Part shown: positions 41,475 through 51,025 of the stretch, one piece after another
Layout of the letters: the number at the start of each line of letters is the position of its first letter
Numbering within the stretch: position 1 is the first letter of the stretch
Source: Haloarcula sebkhae
GTDB taxonomy: Archaea > Halobacteriota > Halobacteria > Halobacteriales > Haloarculaceae
Direction of reading: 5' to 3'
NCBI RefSeq assembly: GCF_014647415.1
Contig: NZ_BMPD01000003.1
Coordinates: 1 to 64,000 of the forward strand
DNA: 64,000 nucleotides
The notes under the pieces: generated by a model
What the model was told of the DNA's origin: nothing
What the model saw: the letters and a program-made list of their open reading frames with translations, nothing else
Databases searched by the model: none
Program-made: the position numbers and the translations under genes

Positions 41475-41502
41475 CGCTAAAACAAGTTGAGTTGTTTTAG
41501 CG
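41475..41502. promoter_or_regulatory. 28-base palindrome upstream of the divergent CbiX gene
   Basis: CGCTAAAACAA-GTTGAG-TTGTTTTAGCG has perfect 11-base arms. The arm TTGTTTTAGCG matches the promoter segment TTGTTTTA[CT]GCG of cobalamin sites A and B. It is located 14 bases upstream of the minus-strand start at 41461, so it is probably a regulatory or promoter element, perhaps for transcription in both directions. Confidence 0.55.
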
Positions 41503-41559
41503 AAAGTTGGCTTGCCTGAAGGTTGGCAGGAACCCACTAATACCTTTGGGTCCCCCGTC

Positions 41560-41760
41560 GTATCGGCTATCGACGGCCGTCTGTTCAGCGCATTGAAAAG
41601 CAGGTCGTATCGACGCTCGACTGCAATCCCAGTCGCCCTACGCCGGTTGATGCGTGTCGGCCTCGGGATGGTTACTCGCGGCGAGTTCGATCTAATTATC
41701 GCCGGCGTTACCCTGACCGGCGCAGTCGTGATACGCATTCTCGGAACAATGCTGCGGTAG
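41560..41760 (+). pseudogene. Fragment resembling a CPA2 cation/proton antiporter C-terminus
   Basis: The segment VGLGMVTRGEFDLIIAGVTL in one frame resembles the RGEFSLIIA helix of Kef/NapA-type antiporters, and it is followed immediately by a short hydrophobic end ILGTMLR and a stop. The rest of a transporter is missing. No convincing start codon is present. It is probably a decayed remnant; a small membrane protein cannot be excluded. Confidence 0.4.
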
Positions 41761-41832
41761 CACTCGGCCCTCTTCGATCGGTTCGCGACAGCCAGCTTTT
41801 GAGCGGAGTAATGACAAAAACGAGAGGGCGGC

Positions 41833-42879
41833 CTACAGTTCGCTGTCGGGAACGACCACGACCTTCCCGAAGCCCTCGCGATCCTCGATTATCTCGTGTG
41901 CCCGCGCGATTTCACTCATCGGCAGCGTCTCGCGGACTCGCGGTTCCATCTCCCCTTGCCAGACCAAGTCCAGCACTTCGTCGGCCTGTCCCGGCGTGGC
42001 CATCGTCGAGCCGATGACCTGCAACTGGTTCCAGAAGATGCGGTTGATGTCTGTCTCCGGATTGCCGCCGGTGGTCGCGCCACAGGTGACGACCCGGCCG
42101 CCCTTGACGAGGCTCTTGAGCGAGTCCTGCCAGGTCTGTGCGCCGATGTGGTCGACGACCATGTCGACGCCGCGGCCGTCAGTCAGGTCCCGGATCTCGC
42201 CCGCGAAGTCCGTCTCCTCGTAGTTGATCGTGTGGTCCGCGCCCAGTTCCTCGGCGTAGTCGAGCTTCTCCTGACTGCTGGCGGTCGCGAACACCTCAGC
42301 GCCGGCGTGGTCGGCGATCTGGACGGCGGCGTGGCCCACGCCCCCGGAGGCACCGAGGACGAGGACGGACTCGCCGGCCTTCAGGTCGCCGCGGTCGCGC
42401 AGCATCCGCCAGGCGGTCTGGAACACCAGCGGCGACGCGGCGGCTGTCTCCCAGTCGACGCCCTCCGGGACCGGTGTGAGGTTCTCCGCCGGCACGGCGG
42501 CGTACTCGCTGTGGACGCCCCGGACGTGTTCGCCGATGATGTGGAAATCCGGCGCGAGTGTCTGGTCACCCTTTCGACTGAACTCGTCGCCCCCGCCGCT
42601 TTTGCCGGCGAGGACGGCGACGCGGTCGCCCGGTTCGAATCGCGAGACGCCGTCGCCGACCTCGTCGACGACACCCGCGGCGTCACTGCCCGGGATGTGT
42701 GGCATATCGAGGTCGATGCCGGGAAGCCCGCGCCGGGTCCAGATGTCGAGGTGGTTCAGCGCGGCCGCCTTCACGTCGATGACCACCTCGTCGCGGCCCG
42801 GTTCGGGGTCGGGAAACTCGCCATACTCGAGTACATCACGGTCGCCGTGACTGTCGAACTGAACGGCTTGCATCGTCAT
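41833..42879 (-). CDS. Zinc-independent medium-chain dehydrogenase / quinone oxidoreductase
   Basis: The protein has 348 residues. The medium-chain dehydrogenase fold is clear: N-terminal substrate domain with DVKAAALNHLDIWTRRG and PGSDAAGVVDEVG, Rossmann motif VLVLGASGGVGHAAVQIA, then ADHTINYEETDFAGEI and GRVVTCGATTGG. The structural Zn cysteines are absent, as in quinone oxidoreductases. The start may also be the next ATG (42873). It is NAD(P)H-dependent; substrate unknown. A single gene. Confidence 0.85.
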   Translation of the reverse strand: MTMQAVQFDSHGDRDVLEYGEFPDPEPGRDEVVIDVKAAALNHLDIWTRRGLPGIDLDMPHIPGSDAAGVVDEVGDGVSRFEPGDRVAVLAGKSGGGDEFSRKGDQTLAPDFHIIGEHVRGVHSEYAAVPAENLTPVPEGVDWETAAASPLVFQTAWRMLRDRGDLKAGESVLVLGASGGVGHAAVQIADHAGAEVFATASSQEKLDYAEELGADHTINYEETDFAGEIRDLTDGRGVDMVVDHIGAQTWQDSLKSLVKGGRVVTCGATTGGNPETDINRIFWNQLQVIGSTMATPGQADEVLDLVWQGEMEPRVRETLPMSEIARAHEIIEDREGFGKVVVVPDSEL

Positions 42880-43332
42880 CACTTCCCGTGGCTTGGTTAT
42901 AAACGCCAGCCTCCTGGAGGCTATTCTGGTCGTGGTTGGTCTACTCGGACCCCATCAATTTGTGTGCGTCTTTTCTATACTCTGTTTCTTTAGGGACTAT
43001 TTGTTTACACAGTGGGCCGCATATTCTCGTTCCGCTCCTTTTTGCTATATTATACTCTTATATAGCGGGATATCGTTGAGTAATACGAGAATAAGACTGC
43101 CAAATTTCGATGAACTCGGGTATTTGGATGTACTTCTAGGTGCTATATATTTACCTTGGTTGGTGTGTGTTACTATTCACCACTGCTGGCTCGATGAGGA
43201 GCATACTTACCGCTTGAATCCGTTCCTTACGCCACCAATGGCACACACTTCAAACACACCCATCGGCCGCTCTCAGGTCGCTCCGACACGCGACTGCGTC
43301 GGTCCTCGCTGCAGGACAGTGGTGACCGACCG
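42880..43332. other. AT-rich intergenic island
   Basis: This stretch of about 450 bases is much more AT-rich than its neighbours. A hydrophobic open frame (about 147 codons) runs through most of it and ends by overlapping the XapX start. Its codon use and composition are unlike the surrounding genes and it has no recognisable domain, so I do not call it a gene. It may be a remnant of inserted DNA. Confidence 0.4.
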
Positions 43333-43527
43333 ATGAATCTCTCACTTGTTATCGTCGCGACGATGACCGGCGTCGCTACCGGTGTCGTGTTCGGACTGCT
43401 GGATGTTCCAATTCCGGCCCCACCGAACCTCGCCGGTGTCATGGGAATCCTTGGAATCCTCGTCGGCTATCGCCTCATCGAGTACTTCGACGTTGGCGTC
43501 AGCCTGCTGTCGCTGCTGAAGGTCTGA
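43333..43527 (+). CDS. XapX-domain small membrane protein
   Basis: The protein has 64 residues. Two hydrophobic helices with the XapX signature VVFGLLDVPIPAPPNLAGVM and GILVGYRLIEYF. Family members are short membrane proteins of unknown function. A single gene, convergent with the His-rich lipoprotein gene. Confidence 0.8.
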   Translation: MNLSLVIVATMTGVATGVVFGLLDVPIPAPPNLAGVMGILGILVGYRLIEYFDVGVSLLSLLKV

Positions 43528-43611
43528 GCAACGACACGGCTCTTTTCGAACCGAATCGTCTCACATTTCGCGCCCAGAACGGCGACGACGGCAGTGACTA
43601 CACTACCGCCG

Positions 43612-44334
43612 TCAGTGGTCCGCGTGCTCGGTCCCGTTGTGCTGGTGAGTGTTTTCGTTCCCGCTGTGGTCGGTTTCGGCTTCCCCGTGGTCGTGATCGC
43701 GAGTGAGGCGGCCGTGGTACGTGTCGAGTGTCCGTTCGAGCAGCGCGGTCCGCGTCTCGTGGCCCTCGACGACCGGTTCGACCCACCGCGATTCAGTTCG
43801 CCAGTAGCCCATCACGTCCCCGGACGGCTCGATTACCTCCGCATCGAGGCCATCGACCCCCCAGTCGTCCGTGTACGCCTGGATGAACGAGACGACGACC
43901 GTTTCGATGCCGGCCGCGAGTTCGTGGCTGCGCGTGCTCTTGGTGACGTAGGTCAGCCTGATTCGGCTATCTTCGACGGCGAGGGAATCGATATCGACGA
44001 ACCACTTCCGCAGATTGGACTCGAACGCGGCGAGTTCGGTGTCGGCTTCGATATCGGCTTCGTCGTCGCTACCGTCGTGGCTGTGTCCATCGCCGTGGTC
44101 GTGACCGCCGTCTGTGTGCGTGTGGCCGTTCGCCTCGTCGTGATGTGCCCTATCGTCTGCCTGTGCGGGCGTGTCACTTGCCTCGGGTGTTACCGTTGAG
44201 CCGCTGGCTCCGGTATTGCTCTGCTGGCCGTTCTGGGTGCCGCCGAGGCTGCTACAGCCAGCGCTGGTCACCGCAGCCAGCGCGAGGGTTCCGAGGAACC
44301 CACGCCGACTCCGTCGCTGGCTGGTGTCCCGCAT
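43612..44334 (-). CDS. Histidine-rich Tat lipoprotein
   Basis: The protein has 240 residues. A twin-arginine signal (RSRRGFLG, Arg10-Arg11) leads to a lipobox with Cys27 (SAGC), so it is exported folded and lipid-anchored outside. Residues 60-95 are His/Asp/Gly rich (HTHTDGGHDHGDGHSHDG), and the C-terminus again carries DHDHGEAETDHS and HQHNGTEHADH. A 120-residue domain lies between. The His clusters resemble zinc, nickel or cobalt-binding loops, and metal capture or buffering is inferred. It is three bases downstream of the PHP-domain surface protein and surely co-transcribed. Confidence 0.75.
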   Translation of the reverse strand: MRDTSQRRSRRGFLGTLALAAVTSAGCSSLGGTQNGQQSNTGASGSTVTPEASDTPAQADDRAHHDEANGHTHTDGGHDHGDGHSHDGSDDEADIEADTELAAFESNLRKWFVDIDSLAVEDSRIRLTYVTKSTRSHELAAGIETVVVSFIQAYTDDWGVDGLDAEVIEPSGDVMGYWRTESRWVEPVVEGHETRTALLERTLDTYHGRLTRDHDHGEAETDHSGNENTHQHNGTEHADH

Positions 44335-44337
44335 GGC

Positions 44338-47300
44338 TCAGGTCCCCCGCCGCGTTGCAAGCAGCGCTGCGCCGACGAGCGCGAGCAGCGTGACGACGGC
44401 GGTGAACCCGGGTCCGGACGCGGCGCTCGTCTCCGACTCCGCGGTTGCAGTATCATCGGCCATCGTTCCCGCCGACCCGTCCTCGGTGTCTGGCGTGGCG
44501 GTCGCCGTGGCACCGCCGGATTCGCCGTTGCCGTCCGTTCCGGATTCGGCTCCCTGCTCGGCCGAAATCCAGACCGGGCTGGTCAGCGCCCGGTCGCCGT
44601 CCTCGTCGACGACGCGGAAGGCGACCCAGGCGTTCCCGTCGATGTCAACGTCGGTGCTCATGGTGTCGTTTGTGCCGTCGAGCGTGACGTTCGAGACGGT
44701 CGTGCCGTTCCGGATAACCTCGGCGTAGGCTAGTTCGTCGAGGTTCCGGACCGTTGCGGACGCCTCCACGGACGACCCGGCGGTCGTGTTCACGGTTTCG
44801 CCGGGCATCCTGTCGTCGACGGTGAAATCGACGGCTGGACCGTACGTCGCGTACGTGTGCCCGTCCTTCACTGACTGGGCCCACTTCTCGGGCGTGACGG
44901 TCCCCTCGACGTATGCCCGGGTGCGGGCGCTCCCGTATTTCGCCGGGAAGCACTGCGAACAGTGGTCGTCGCTGACACCGGTCGCCGTGATCTCGTAGCC
45001 GTTGTTCCAGAGGGTGAACAGCCCCTGAACGCTGGCAGCGTCGGACTCGCCGTACGGACCGTTGTACGCCTCGATGGCGTCGACCATCGGGAGGTACTCC
45101 TCGTGCTGGCCGGGCGCGCTGTCGAGGCTGACAAAGCGGTCACCCGGATGGTTGATCTGGAACACCGTCGCGTTGTGTCGGCTGCGGGACTCCTCGATGA
45201 ACTCCACGAGGGTCCCGTCGGAGTCGATCATCTCCTCGCCGTGCAGCGGATAGGGGTTGAAGTGCCCGAGGTCACCGGTGGTGATCTCCTCACTCCGGAC
45301 GAACATGATCTCGCGCTCCTGTGCCTGTGACTGCATCGACCCCCAGCCGCCGATGGCGTTGTGGTCGGAGATGAACACCGCATCGACGCCCGCCGATTTC
45401 TGGATGGCGACGAAGTTGTCGATAGGCGTCTTGCCGTCGAAGCTGACGCTGCTGTGGGCGTGGGGGTCGATGCCGACCCAGTCGCGTTCGCTGGGGTCCA
45501 GTTCCTCGGTGAACGTCGCGTTGACGCTGACTGCCTCGCCGGGCGTCACCGAGATGTTCTTCTCGACCGGTTCGGCGATGTAGCCGGTCCCGTGGTTGAA
45601 CACCAGCGTGTAGTTACCGGGCGGGAGTTGGAACGAGGCCGTGCCGGCCGGCGTCGTTTCGGTGTAGACGGTCTGGATCGCGGTGTCGTCGTCGAGAACC
45701 GTAATCCGGGCGTCTGCGGGCCTGACCTCGCCCTCGTCGTCTATCGTCGCGGTGACGTTGACAGGGGCCGGCCCCTCCAGCGAGTCGAAGTCGGCGGTCG
45801 ACGCTTCACCGCTGCTGACGGTGACGGATTTGGGCTCCGATGCCGCAAACCCGCTGGCATCGGCCGTTAGCGTGTACTCGCCGGCGGGGAGTTCGAGGTC
45901 GTACGTTCCCGTCTCCGAGCCGACGGTGTAGGTAAACGCACGGTCGCCCTTCGAGGCGGTGACTGTGGCCTGTGAGACGGACTCGTTGTCCGTGCTTTCG
46001 ATGCTGCCGGTCACCGTCCCCGTCTCGGTTCCCTGCTGCTTGTTGTAGTACTCGCTGGTCGCGCTACTTGAACCGTCCTCGCCGACGAAGAAGGCGAACT
46101 CCGCCGACCGCGTTTCGCCGGGATCGAGGCGGTGTTCGAGCCACGGGTCAACCCAGGTCGTGGAACCCGTGTACGAGGTGAAGGAGCCGTTCCCGCCCCA
46201 GACACCGTAGCTCACGCGGTCACCGGTGAGCGCAGCCCAGGGCTGGTCGAGCGTGTCGGCACTCACCGGCGGCGAGCGCGTCTCCTCGACTGTCCCCGAA
46301 CCGGGGAGCCAGGTCGACTGCCCCTCGGAACTCAGTGCGGCCCCGCTCTGGAGGCGCTCGGAATCGTTGACCGGGAGGCGCTGGTCGCCACCGTTCTCCA
46401 TCGTGGTGTTAATCCAGATATGGCTGGAGTTGGCCGGCAGGGTGTACGTCGTCGTAATCGAGACGTTCGGATTCGTACTGACGTGACCAGTCGCGGTGAC
46501 GACTGCTGCGCCGTTTGGCCCGGTGGCGTTCTGGCGCTCGAAGGATTCGTAGACGGGCCACGTCCCGAAGTTGTTGAACGCGAACTCGGCGACGCCGATC
46601 TGGTCGGTCGTCAGCCCGTACGCGTTGGCGTCGTAGATACCGCCCGGCAGCGTGCCGAAGGGACCGTTCGTCTCGGTGCCGATGGCGGCGGCGACTTCGC
46701 TGTTTTTCAGGACGATCGTCTCGTTCGCCGGCGTCTCGCCGCCCTTGACTCGCTCGCCGGTGACGGCGACCGGCTTGTCCGGTCGCTCGACGTGGCCCGA
46801 CGAGGCCAGCCACTTCACCGTCCGGAAGAGGAACGGCCGCGTATCGGTCTGCTGGTGTTCGGCCTGCCACTCGTCGGTGAGATACGTCGTGACCGACTTC
46901 TGGCTGCCGAAGGCGACGACGCGGCCGTTGTTACCGATGTCCCACGTCGCGGCTGCACCGACGATGCGCTCGCCACGGGGGTACTCCTTCTCTGTCGTGG
47001 AGTAGGTGTACTCGTAGGTATCGCTGTCACCGTACAGCAACGGGGCTTGTGTCCCGTTTTCGGTATCGGTCACGTTGAGACTGACGCCGTCGTACTCCAC
47101 GGTGTCGACGTTGTTCATTATGGGATGCTGGCCCGTGTTGTGGAGCACAACTCGCCACTCGTAGTCTTCGACTGTCTTGTTGGTCGGGTCCTGAATGTTC
47201 CGGAGCCACTTGTCGCTCTCGCCGTTGAAGTGGAGTCCGTACGGGTCGGTAATGTCGTTGAGCTTGCCGGCGTGGCCCTGCAGTGGTGAGGTCCACTCCC

Positions 47301-47790
47301 CGACGACGAACAGGCTGCCGCCGTTTCTGACGTACTCGTCGATCGCCTCCTGTTCGGCCTCGCTATAGGCTGTCTGGGGGACGGGAATGATGACTACGTC
47401 GTAGTCCGACAGCCCGTTCGCGGCCGAACTGTTCCACGAGGTTAGCCCGCCTGACGTCGACCGCTTCGTGTCGACGTCGTACCCGCGTTCGCTGAGTCGG
47501 TTTGCGAACTTCGTGAACGTCGAGCCCTGATGACTCCCGTCGATCAACACGTCGACCCCGGCACCGCTGTTGTTGAGATCGACTGAATTGTCAGGAACTG
47601 GACAACTACGGTCCAGCTGACAGGTCGCCCCACCACCCGAGGCCGTCTGTGTTGCTGTCTGACTGTTCGCCGTTGCCAGCTCGTTTTGTTCGCTCGGTGC
47701 AGCAGCGGCGCTTCCGAGGAAGCCGGTGCTGACAACCGACAAAACGAGTAGTACGCTGAGTAGTACTGGCCGTATGCGATTTCTATCCAT
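44338..47790 (-). CDS. Large surface PHP-domain (CehA/McbA-type) metallohydrolase with PGF-CTERM anchor
   Basis: The protein has 1150 residues. A signal peptide (about 6-32) is followed by a glutamine-amidotransferase-like domain (GVDVLIDGSHQGS to YVRNGGSLFVVGEW), a long beta-rich middle, and two carboxypeptidase-regulatory-like domains (VTGSIESTDNESVSQATVTA; GNYTLVFNHG). The PHP domain begins WVGIDPHAHSSVSFDG near 770 with later ISDHNAIGGWG, the His-x-His metal site. A Thr-rich spacer and SGPGFTAVVTLLALVGAALL plus Arg-Arg form a PGF-CTERM archaeosortase signal. The start ATG at 47790 is preferred to a preceding GTG. It acts on the cell surface; substrate unknown. Confidence 0.8.
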   Translation of the reverse strand: MDRNRIRPVLLSVLLVLSVVSTGFLGSAAAAPSEQNELATANSQTATQTASGGGATCQLDRSCPVPDNSVDLNNSGAGVDVLIDGSHQGSTFTKFANRLSERGYDVDTKRSTSGGLTSWNSSAANGLSDYDVVIIPVPQTAYSEAEQEAIDEYVRNGGSLFVVGEWTSPLQGHAGKLNDITDPYGLHFNGESDKWLRNIQDPTNKTVEDYEWRVVLHNTGQHPIMNNVDTVEYDGVSLNVTDTENGTQAPLLYGDSDTYEYTYSTTEKEYPRGERIVGAAATWDIGNNGRVVAFGSQKSVTTYLTDEWQAEHQQTDTRPFLFRTVKWLASSGHVERPDKPVAVTGERVKGGETPANETIVLKNSEVAAAIGTETNGPFGTLPGGIYDANAYGLTTDQIGVAEFAFNNFGTWPVYESFERQNATGPNGAAVVTATGHVSTNPNVSITTTYTLPANSSHIWINTTMENGGDQRLPVNDSERLQSGAALSSEGQSTWLPGSGTVEETRSPPVSADTLDQPWAALTGDRVSYGVWGGNGSFTSYTGSTTWVDPWLEHRLDPGETRSAEFAFFVGEDGSSSATSEYYNKQQGTETGTVTGSIESTDNESVSQATVTASKGDRAFTYTVGSETGTYDLELPAGEYTLTADASGFAASEPKSVTVSSGEASTADFDSLEGPAPVNVTATIDDEGEVRPADARITVLDDDTAIQTVYTETTPAGTASFQLPPGNYTLVFNHGTGYIAEPVEKNISVTPGEAVSVNATFTEELDPSERDWVGIDPHAHSSVSFDGKTPIDNFVAIQKSAGVDAVFISDHNAIGGWGSMQSQAQEREIMFVRSEEITTGDLGHFNPYPLHGEEMIDSDGTLVEFIEESRSRHNATVFQINHPGDRFVSLDSAPGQHEEYLPMVDAIEAYNGPYGESDAASVQGLFTLWNNGYEITATGVSDDHCSQCFPAKYGSARTRAYVEGTVTPEKWAQSVKDGHTYATYGPAVDFTVDDRMPGETVNTTAGSSVEASATVRNLDELAYAEVIRNGTTVSNVTLDGTNDTMSTDVDIDGNAWVAFRVVDEDGDRALTSPVWISAEQGAESGTDGNGESGGATATATPDTEDGSAGTMADDTATAESETSAASGPGFTAVVTLLALVGAALLATRRGT

Positions 47791-48155
47791 CACTTCCTGT
47801 ACAGTATTATGACTATATAGTTAAAATTTGTGATAGACGCACTGTTTCCGGAGACTGACCGTTCTCTGTAACGACCGTCCGACTTCGTCTCGGCTCTGCG
47901 AACCATGGCTCGGATTTCGACTCTGGGGATGGACCTACTCCTTGCTGTCCCCTGCTATCACACTGCTTGGCCAGTATAAGACGGCGTTGACGGACACACC
48001 TGATCTGTCGGCCACACATTCCGACACACTGATTTTGGTAGCGACGACAGCCCAACAGATTCCCACAGAATACTGCGGTCTGTCTACAGCGGGGCTGCCG
48101 TGTCACGACTGGGACGTACCAGCTTTTAAGACCTGGTGGGCGGAATTCCGAAGGT
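47791..48155. other. Divergent intergenic region with nucleoside hydrolase promoter
   Basis: The 365 bases carry no convincing gene. A TATA-like CTTTTAAG (48123-48130) lies 26-33 bases before the ATG at 48156, fitting leaderless transcription of the nucleoside hydrolase gene. Next to the minus-strand start, TATGACTATATAGTTAAAAT marks the other promoter. Confidence 0.5.
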
Positions 48156-49082
48156 ATGTCACGGAAAATCTTCTTCGATACGGACCCTGGTTGCGACGAC
48201 GCGGTCATGCTGGCGATGGCGCTCGGTCACGATGCAATCGACGTTGTCGGTCTTTCGACTGTCTGTGGGAACACGACTATCGAGAACACGACCCGAAACG
48301 CCCACGCAATACTGGATATCGGGGGCTACGACGTTCCGGTATCCCGGGGCTGTGGCCGCCCGCTCGTCGACGACCTCACGACCGCCGAGTGGATTCACGG
48401 TGAGAACGGACTCCGCGGCGATATCCCCGACGCCGACGGCGATACACGGGACATCCACGGGGCCGACGCAATCATCGAAGCCGCTTACGAGTACGGGGAC
48501 GAACTGACGATCGCGGCCGTCGGTCCGCTTCCGAATCTGGCACTCGCACTGGCCAAGGAGCCCCGGTTACCCGACCTCGTCGAGGACATCTATCTCATGG
48601 GCGGGGCGGCGATGACGACCGGGAACGTGACGCCGATGGCCGAGGCCAACTTCCACAACGACCCTGCGGCGGCCAGCCGCGTCCTGCAGGACGCCAACAC
48701 GCGGATGGTCGGGCTGGATGTGACCAACCGCGCCACCGTCTCTTCCGAGTTCATCGAGGAGTTCCGCACGGCTGGTGGCGTCCGAGCGACCGTGGCTGAG
48801 TGGCTCGACTACCGGCCCGACTCCGGGACCTACCCGCTGGCCGACGCGCCGGCCATCCACGACGCCGCTGTCGTCGCCGACCTCATCGACGACTCGGTGC
48901 TCACCTTCGAGGAGTACTACCTCGAGGTCGACACGACCGGTGGCCCCTGCCACGGGGCCGTCATCTGCGACGAGCACGGCACGACCGACAACGACCCTAA
49001 CAGTCGTGTCGCTGTTGACATCGATGTGGCCCGTTATCGGGATGTCCTTGAAACGGGGCTTCAGGCCTACGCGACACAGTAA
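48156..49082 (+). CDS. Nucleoside hydrolase (inosine/uridine-preferring type)
   Basis: The protein has 308 residues. It cleaves N-glycosidic bonds of nucleosides to base and ribose. The Ca2+-binding signature DTDPGCDDAVML (residues 8-19) replaces the usual Ile by Cys but keeps all Asp. Further conserved blocks are VVGLSTVCGNTTIENTTRN, TIAAVGPLPNLALAL, VEDIYLMGGAA and ANFHNDPAAASRVL. It is cytoplasmic, with no signal. Together with the exported 5'-nucleotidase gene 266 bases downstream it fits nucleotide scavenging. Confidence 0.93.
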   Translation: MSRKIFFDTDPGCDDAVMLAMALGHDAIDVVGLSTVCGNTTIENTTRNAHAILDIGGYDVPVSRGCGRPLVDDLTTAEWIHGENGLRGDIPDADGDTRDIHGADAIIEAAYEYGDELTIAAVGPLPNLALALAKEPRLPDLVEDIYLMGGAAMTTGNVTPMAEANFHNDPAAASRVLQDANTRMVGLDVTNRATVSSEFIEEFRTAGGVRATVAEWLDYRPDSGTYPLADAPAIHDAAVVADLIDDSVLTFEEYYLEVDTTGGPCHGAVICDEHGTTDNDPNSRVAVDIDVARYRDVLETGLQAYATQ

Positions 49083-49348
49083 CAGCTGCTTGCTGTGCGG
49101 TTTTGCTAGTATAAATTCCTCTTAGAGCGATGTGAAACTACATCGAAACCAGACCACGGAAACACGACTGAACCGTTTTATCACGCGTGTCCGACTCCTC
49201 TACTGTGCCATTGCCGACTGGGTGAAATATGGCACAACTTCTGTTGCTCATTTTGCGCCAGAGTCCCGCACCAGCGTCTGTGTCGATCGATTGTCGGACG
49301 CTTATCGAGATCGATCCCGGCAAACATTTTATATAAAAGTTCAATCTA

Positions 49349-51025
49349 ATGGGTACTGTGGCACGAAGCAACAAAGATGACGTAGAAACGCCTTCAGCGG
49401 ACCGAACGGAGAACAGACCAGTCGACCGGCGGAAGTTCCTCTCGGCTACTGCTGCACTCGGGGCTGTGGGTCTCGCTGGCTGTTCTTCCAGTACCGAGGA
49501 CGGGACTGAGCAGACCGACGAAGAATCCGAAGACGCTCAGGAGACCGCGACTTCATCTGGAACTGCCGAGACCGAATCTGAACCTGCAACGGGCGAGGTG
49601 ACGCTCGTCCACGACACCCACGTCCACGGCAGTTATGGCGACCTCGAAGAGGCGGCGAACATCGCCACCTACTTCGATCTGATGAATCAGATTGCGGACA
49701 ATAACGAACACTCGATAAAGGTTGGATCCGGGGACGATCTGGCCACCTCCATTCTCTCCGCACAGTTCGACGGGAAACACATTGTCGACGCGTTCAACGA
49801 AGGCGGGCTGGAGTTCGACACGTTCGGAAACCACGACTTTGACAGAGGGCCGGACGTTTTGCGGGACCGTATTATCGACAGCGAGTTCCAGTGGGTAAGC
49901 GCGAACGCCCGCAACACACAGACGGGCGACGTGTTCGGTGCTGAGCATGGAGCGAGCCAGTACGAACTCGTCGAGGCCGGCGACGTGACGGTCGGTATCA
50001 CGGGCATAATCAACGTCGAAGCACCGACGATCACGACGATGGGTGAGACCACGGATGTCCCGGGCCTTGAGGAACCCGTCGACGAGGTCGTGACCGAAAT
50101 GCGGGACGACGGTGCCGACCTCGTCGTCGTGCTGTCCCACGTGGCGAGCCCGGTTGCCGTCGAACTCGCGGAGGCTGTCAACGGGATCGACGCTATCGTC
50201 GGCGACCACGCCGCGAAGTTCTCCGAGGAGCCGCAAGTCGTGAACGACACGGTGCTTTCGTTTGTCGGGGACGAGTACGAGTACCTCGGCGAACTGACGC
50301 TCACCGTCGAAGATGGGGAGCGTACCGACCACAGCCTGACGGTGTACGACACCGCTGCTGCGGTTGAGGAGGACCGTGTCGAACCGCACCCAGACGTGCT
50401 CGAAGTCGCGCAGAACTACGAAAGCCAGCTTAGTGACGAACTCGACGTCGTCATCGGGGAGACAACCGTTCCGCTCGATGCCCGCGAGGACACTGTCCGT
50501 TCCGAGGAATCGAACTTCGGGAATTACATCGCCGATGCGCTCCGCAGCCACGGCAATGCGGACATCGCAATCCAAAACGGTGGTGGCATTCGGACTGACG
50601 AACTCTACCCTGAAGGCGACATCACGAGACGGATGGTCTACAGCGTTCTCCCGTTCGGAAACAACCAAGTGACCATCGAGGTTACCGGTGACACGCTGGT
50701 CGAGGCGCTGGAACTCAGTTCGACTGGCGGGGGCGGGTTCTTGCAAGTGAGCGGTATGCGGTACACCTACGACCCGGACAAATCGAAGGGCGACCGCGTC
50801 ACTGAGGTAACGGTCGGCGGCGAGCCACTCGACACCGAAGCAACCTACACCGTCGCAACAAACGGCTTCACCGCCACCGGCGGCGACGGCTACACGATGT
50901 TCCAGGACGCTCCACGCATTATCGACGCGAACGAGGGCGAACTGCTGTCGGTCATCGTCGAGGACGCAATCAAGGAAGACGGAACGATTTCGCCGTCGGT
51001 CGAAGGCCGCATCACGACAGCGTAA
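49349..51025 (+). CDS. Tat-exported 5'-nucleotidase (UshA-type) lipoprotein
   Basis: The protein has 558 residues. A twin-arginine signal (DRRKFLS, Arg27-Arg28) and lipobox Cys45 (LAGC) put it outside, lipid-anchored. After an acidic Thr/Glu spacer, the metallophosphatase domain has DTHVHGSYGDLE, SGDDL and GNHDFDRG, and later DGADLVVVLSHVASP. The C-terminal nucleotidase domain has SNFGNYIADALR, AIQNGGGIR and LPFGNNQVTIEVTG. A TATA-like TTTTATATAAAAG near 49330 suggests that a GTG at 49358 may be the real leaderless start. It releases nucleosides for uptake. Confidence 0.9.
   Translation: MGTVARSNKDDVETPSADRTENRPVDRRKFLSATAALGAVGLAGCSSSTEDGTEQTDEESEDAQETATSSGTAETESEPATGEVTLVHDTHVHGSYGDLEEAANIATYFDLMNQIADNNEHSIKVGSGDDLATSILSAQFDGKHIVDAFNEGGLEFDTFGNHDFDRGPDVLRDRIIDSEFQWVSANARNTQTGDVFGAEHGASQYELVEAGDVTVGITGIINVEAPTITTMGETTDVPGLEEPVDEVVTEMRDDGADLVVVLSHVASPVAVELAEAVNGIDAIVGDHAAKFSEEPQVVNDTVLSFVGDEYEYLGELTLTVEDGERTDHSLTVYDTAAAVEEDRVEPHPDVLEVAQNYESQLSDELDVVIGETTVPLDAREDTVRSEESNFGNYIADALRSHGNADIAIQNGGGIRTDELYPEGDITRRMVYSVLPFGNNQVTIEVTGDTLVEALELSSTGGGGFLQVSGMRYTYDPDKSKGDRVTEVTVGGEPLDTEATYTVATNGFTATGGDGYTMFQDAPRIIDANEGELLSVIVEDAIKEDGTISPSVEGRITTA

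Noticed and set aside
42893..43336. Hydrophobic 147-codon frame upstream of XapX
   Set aside because: AT-rich, unlike haloarchaeal codon use, with no domain; its overlap with the XapX start is probably chance.
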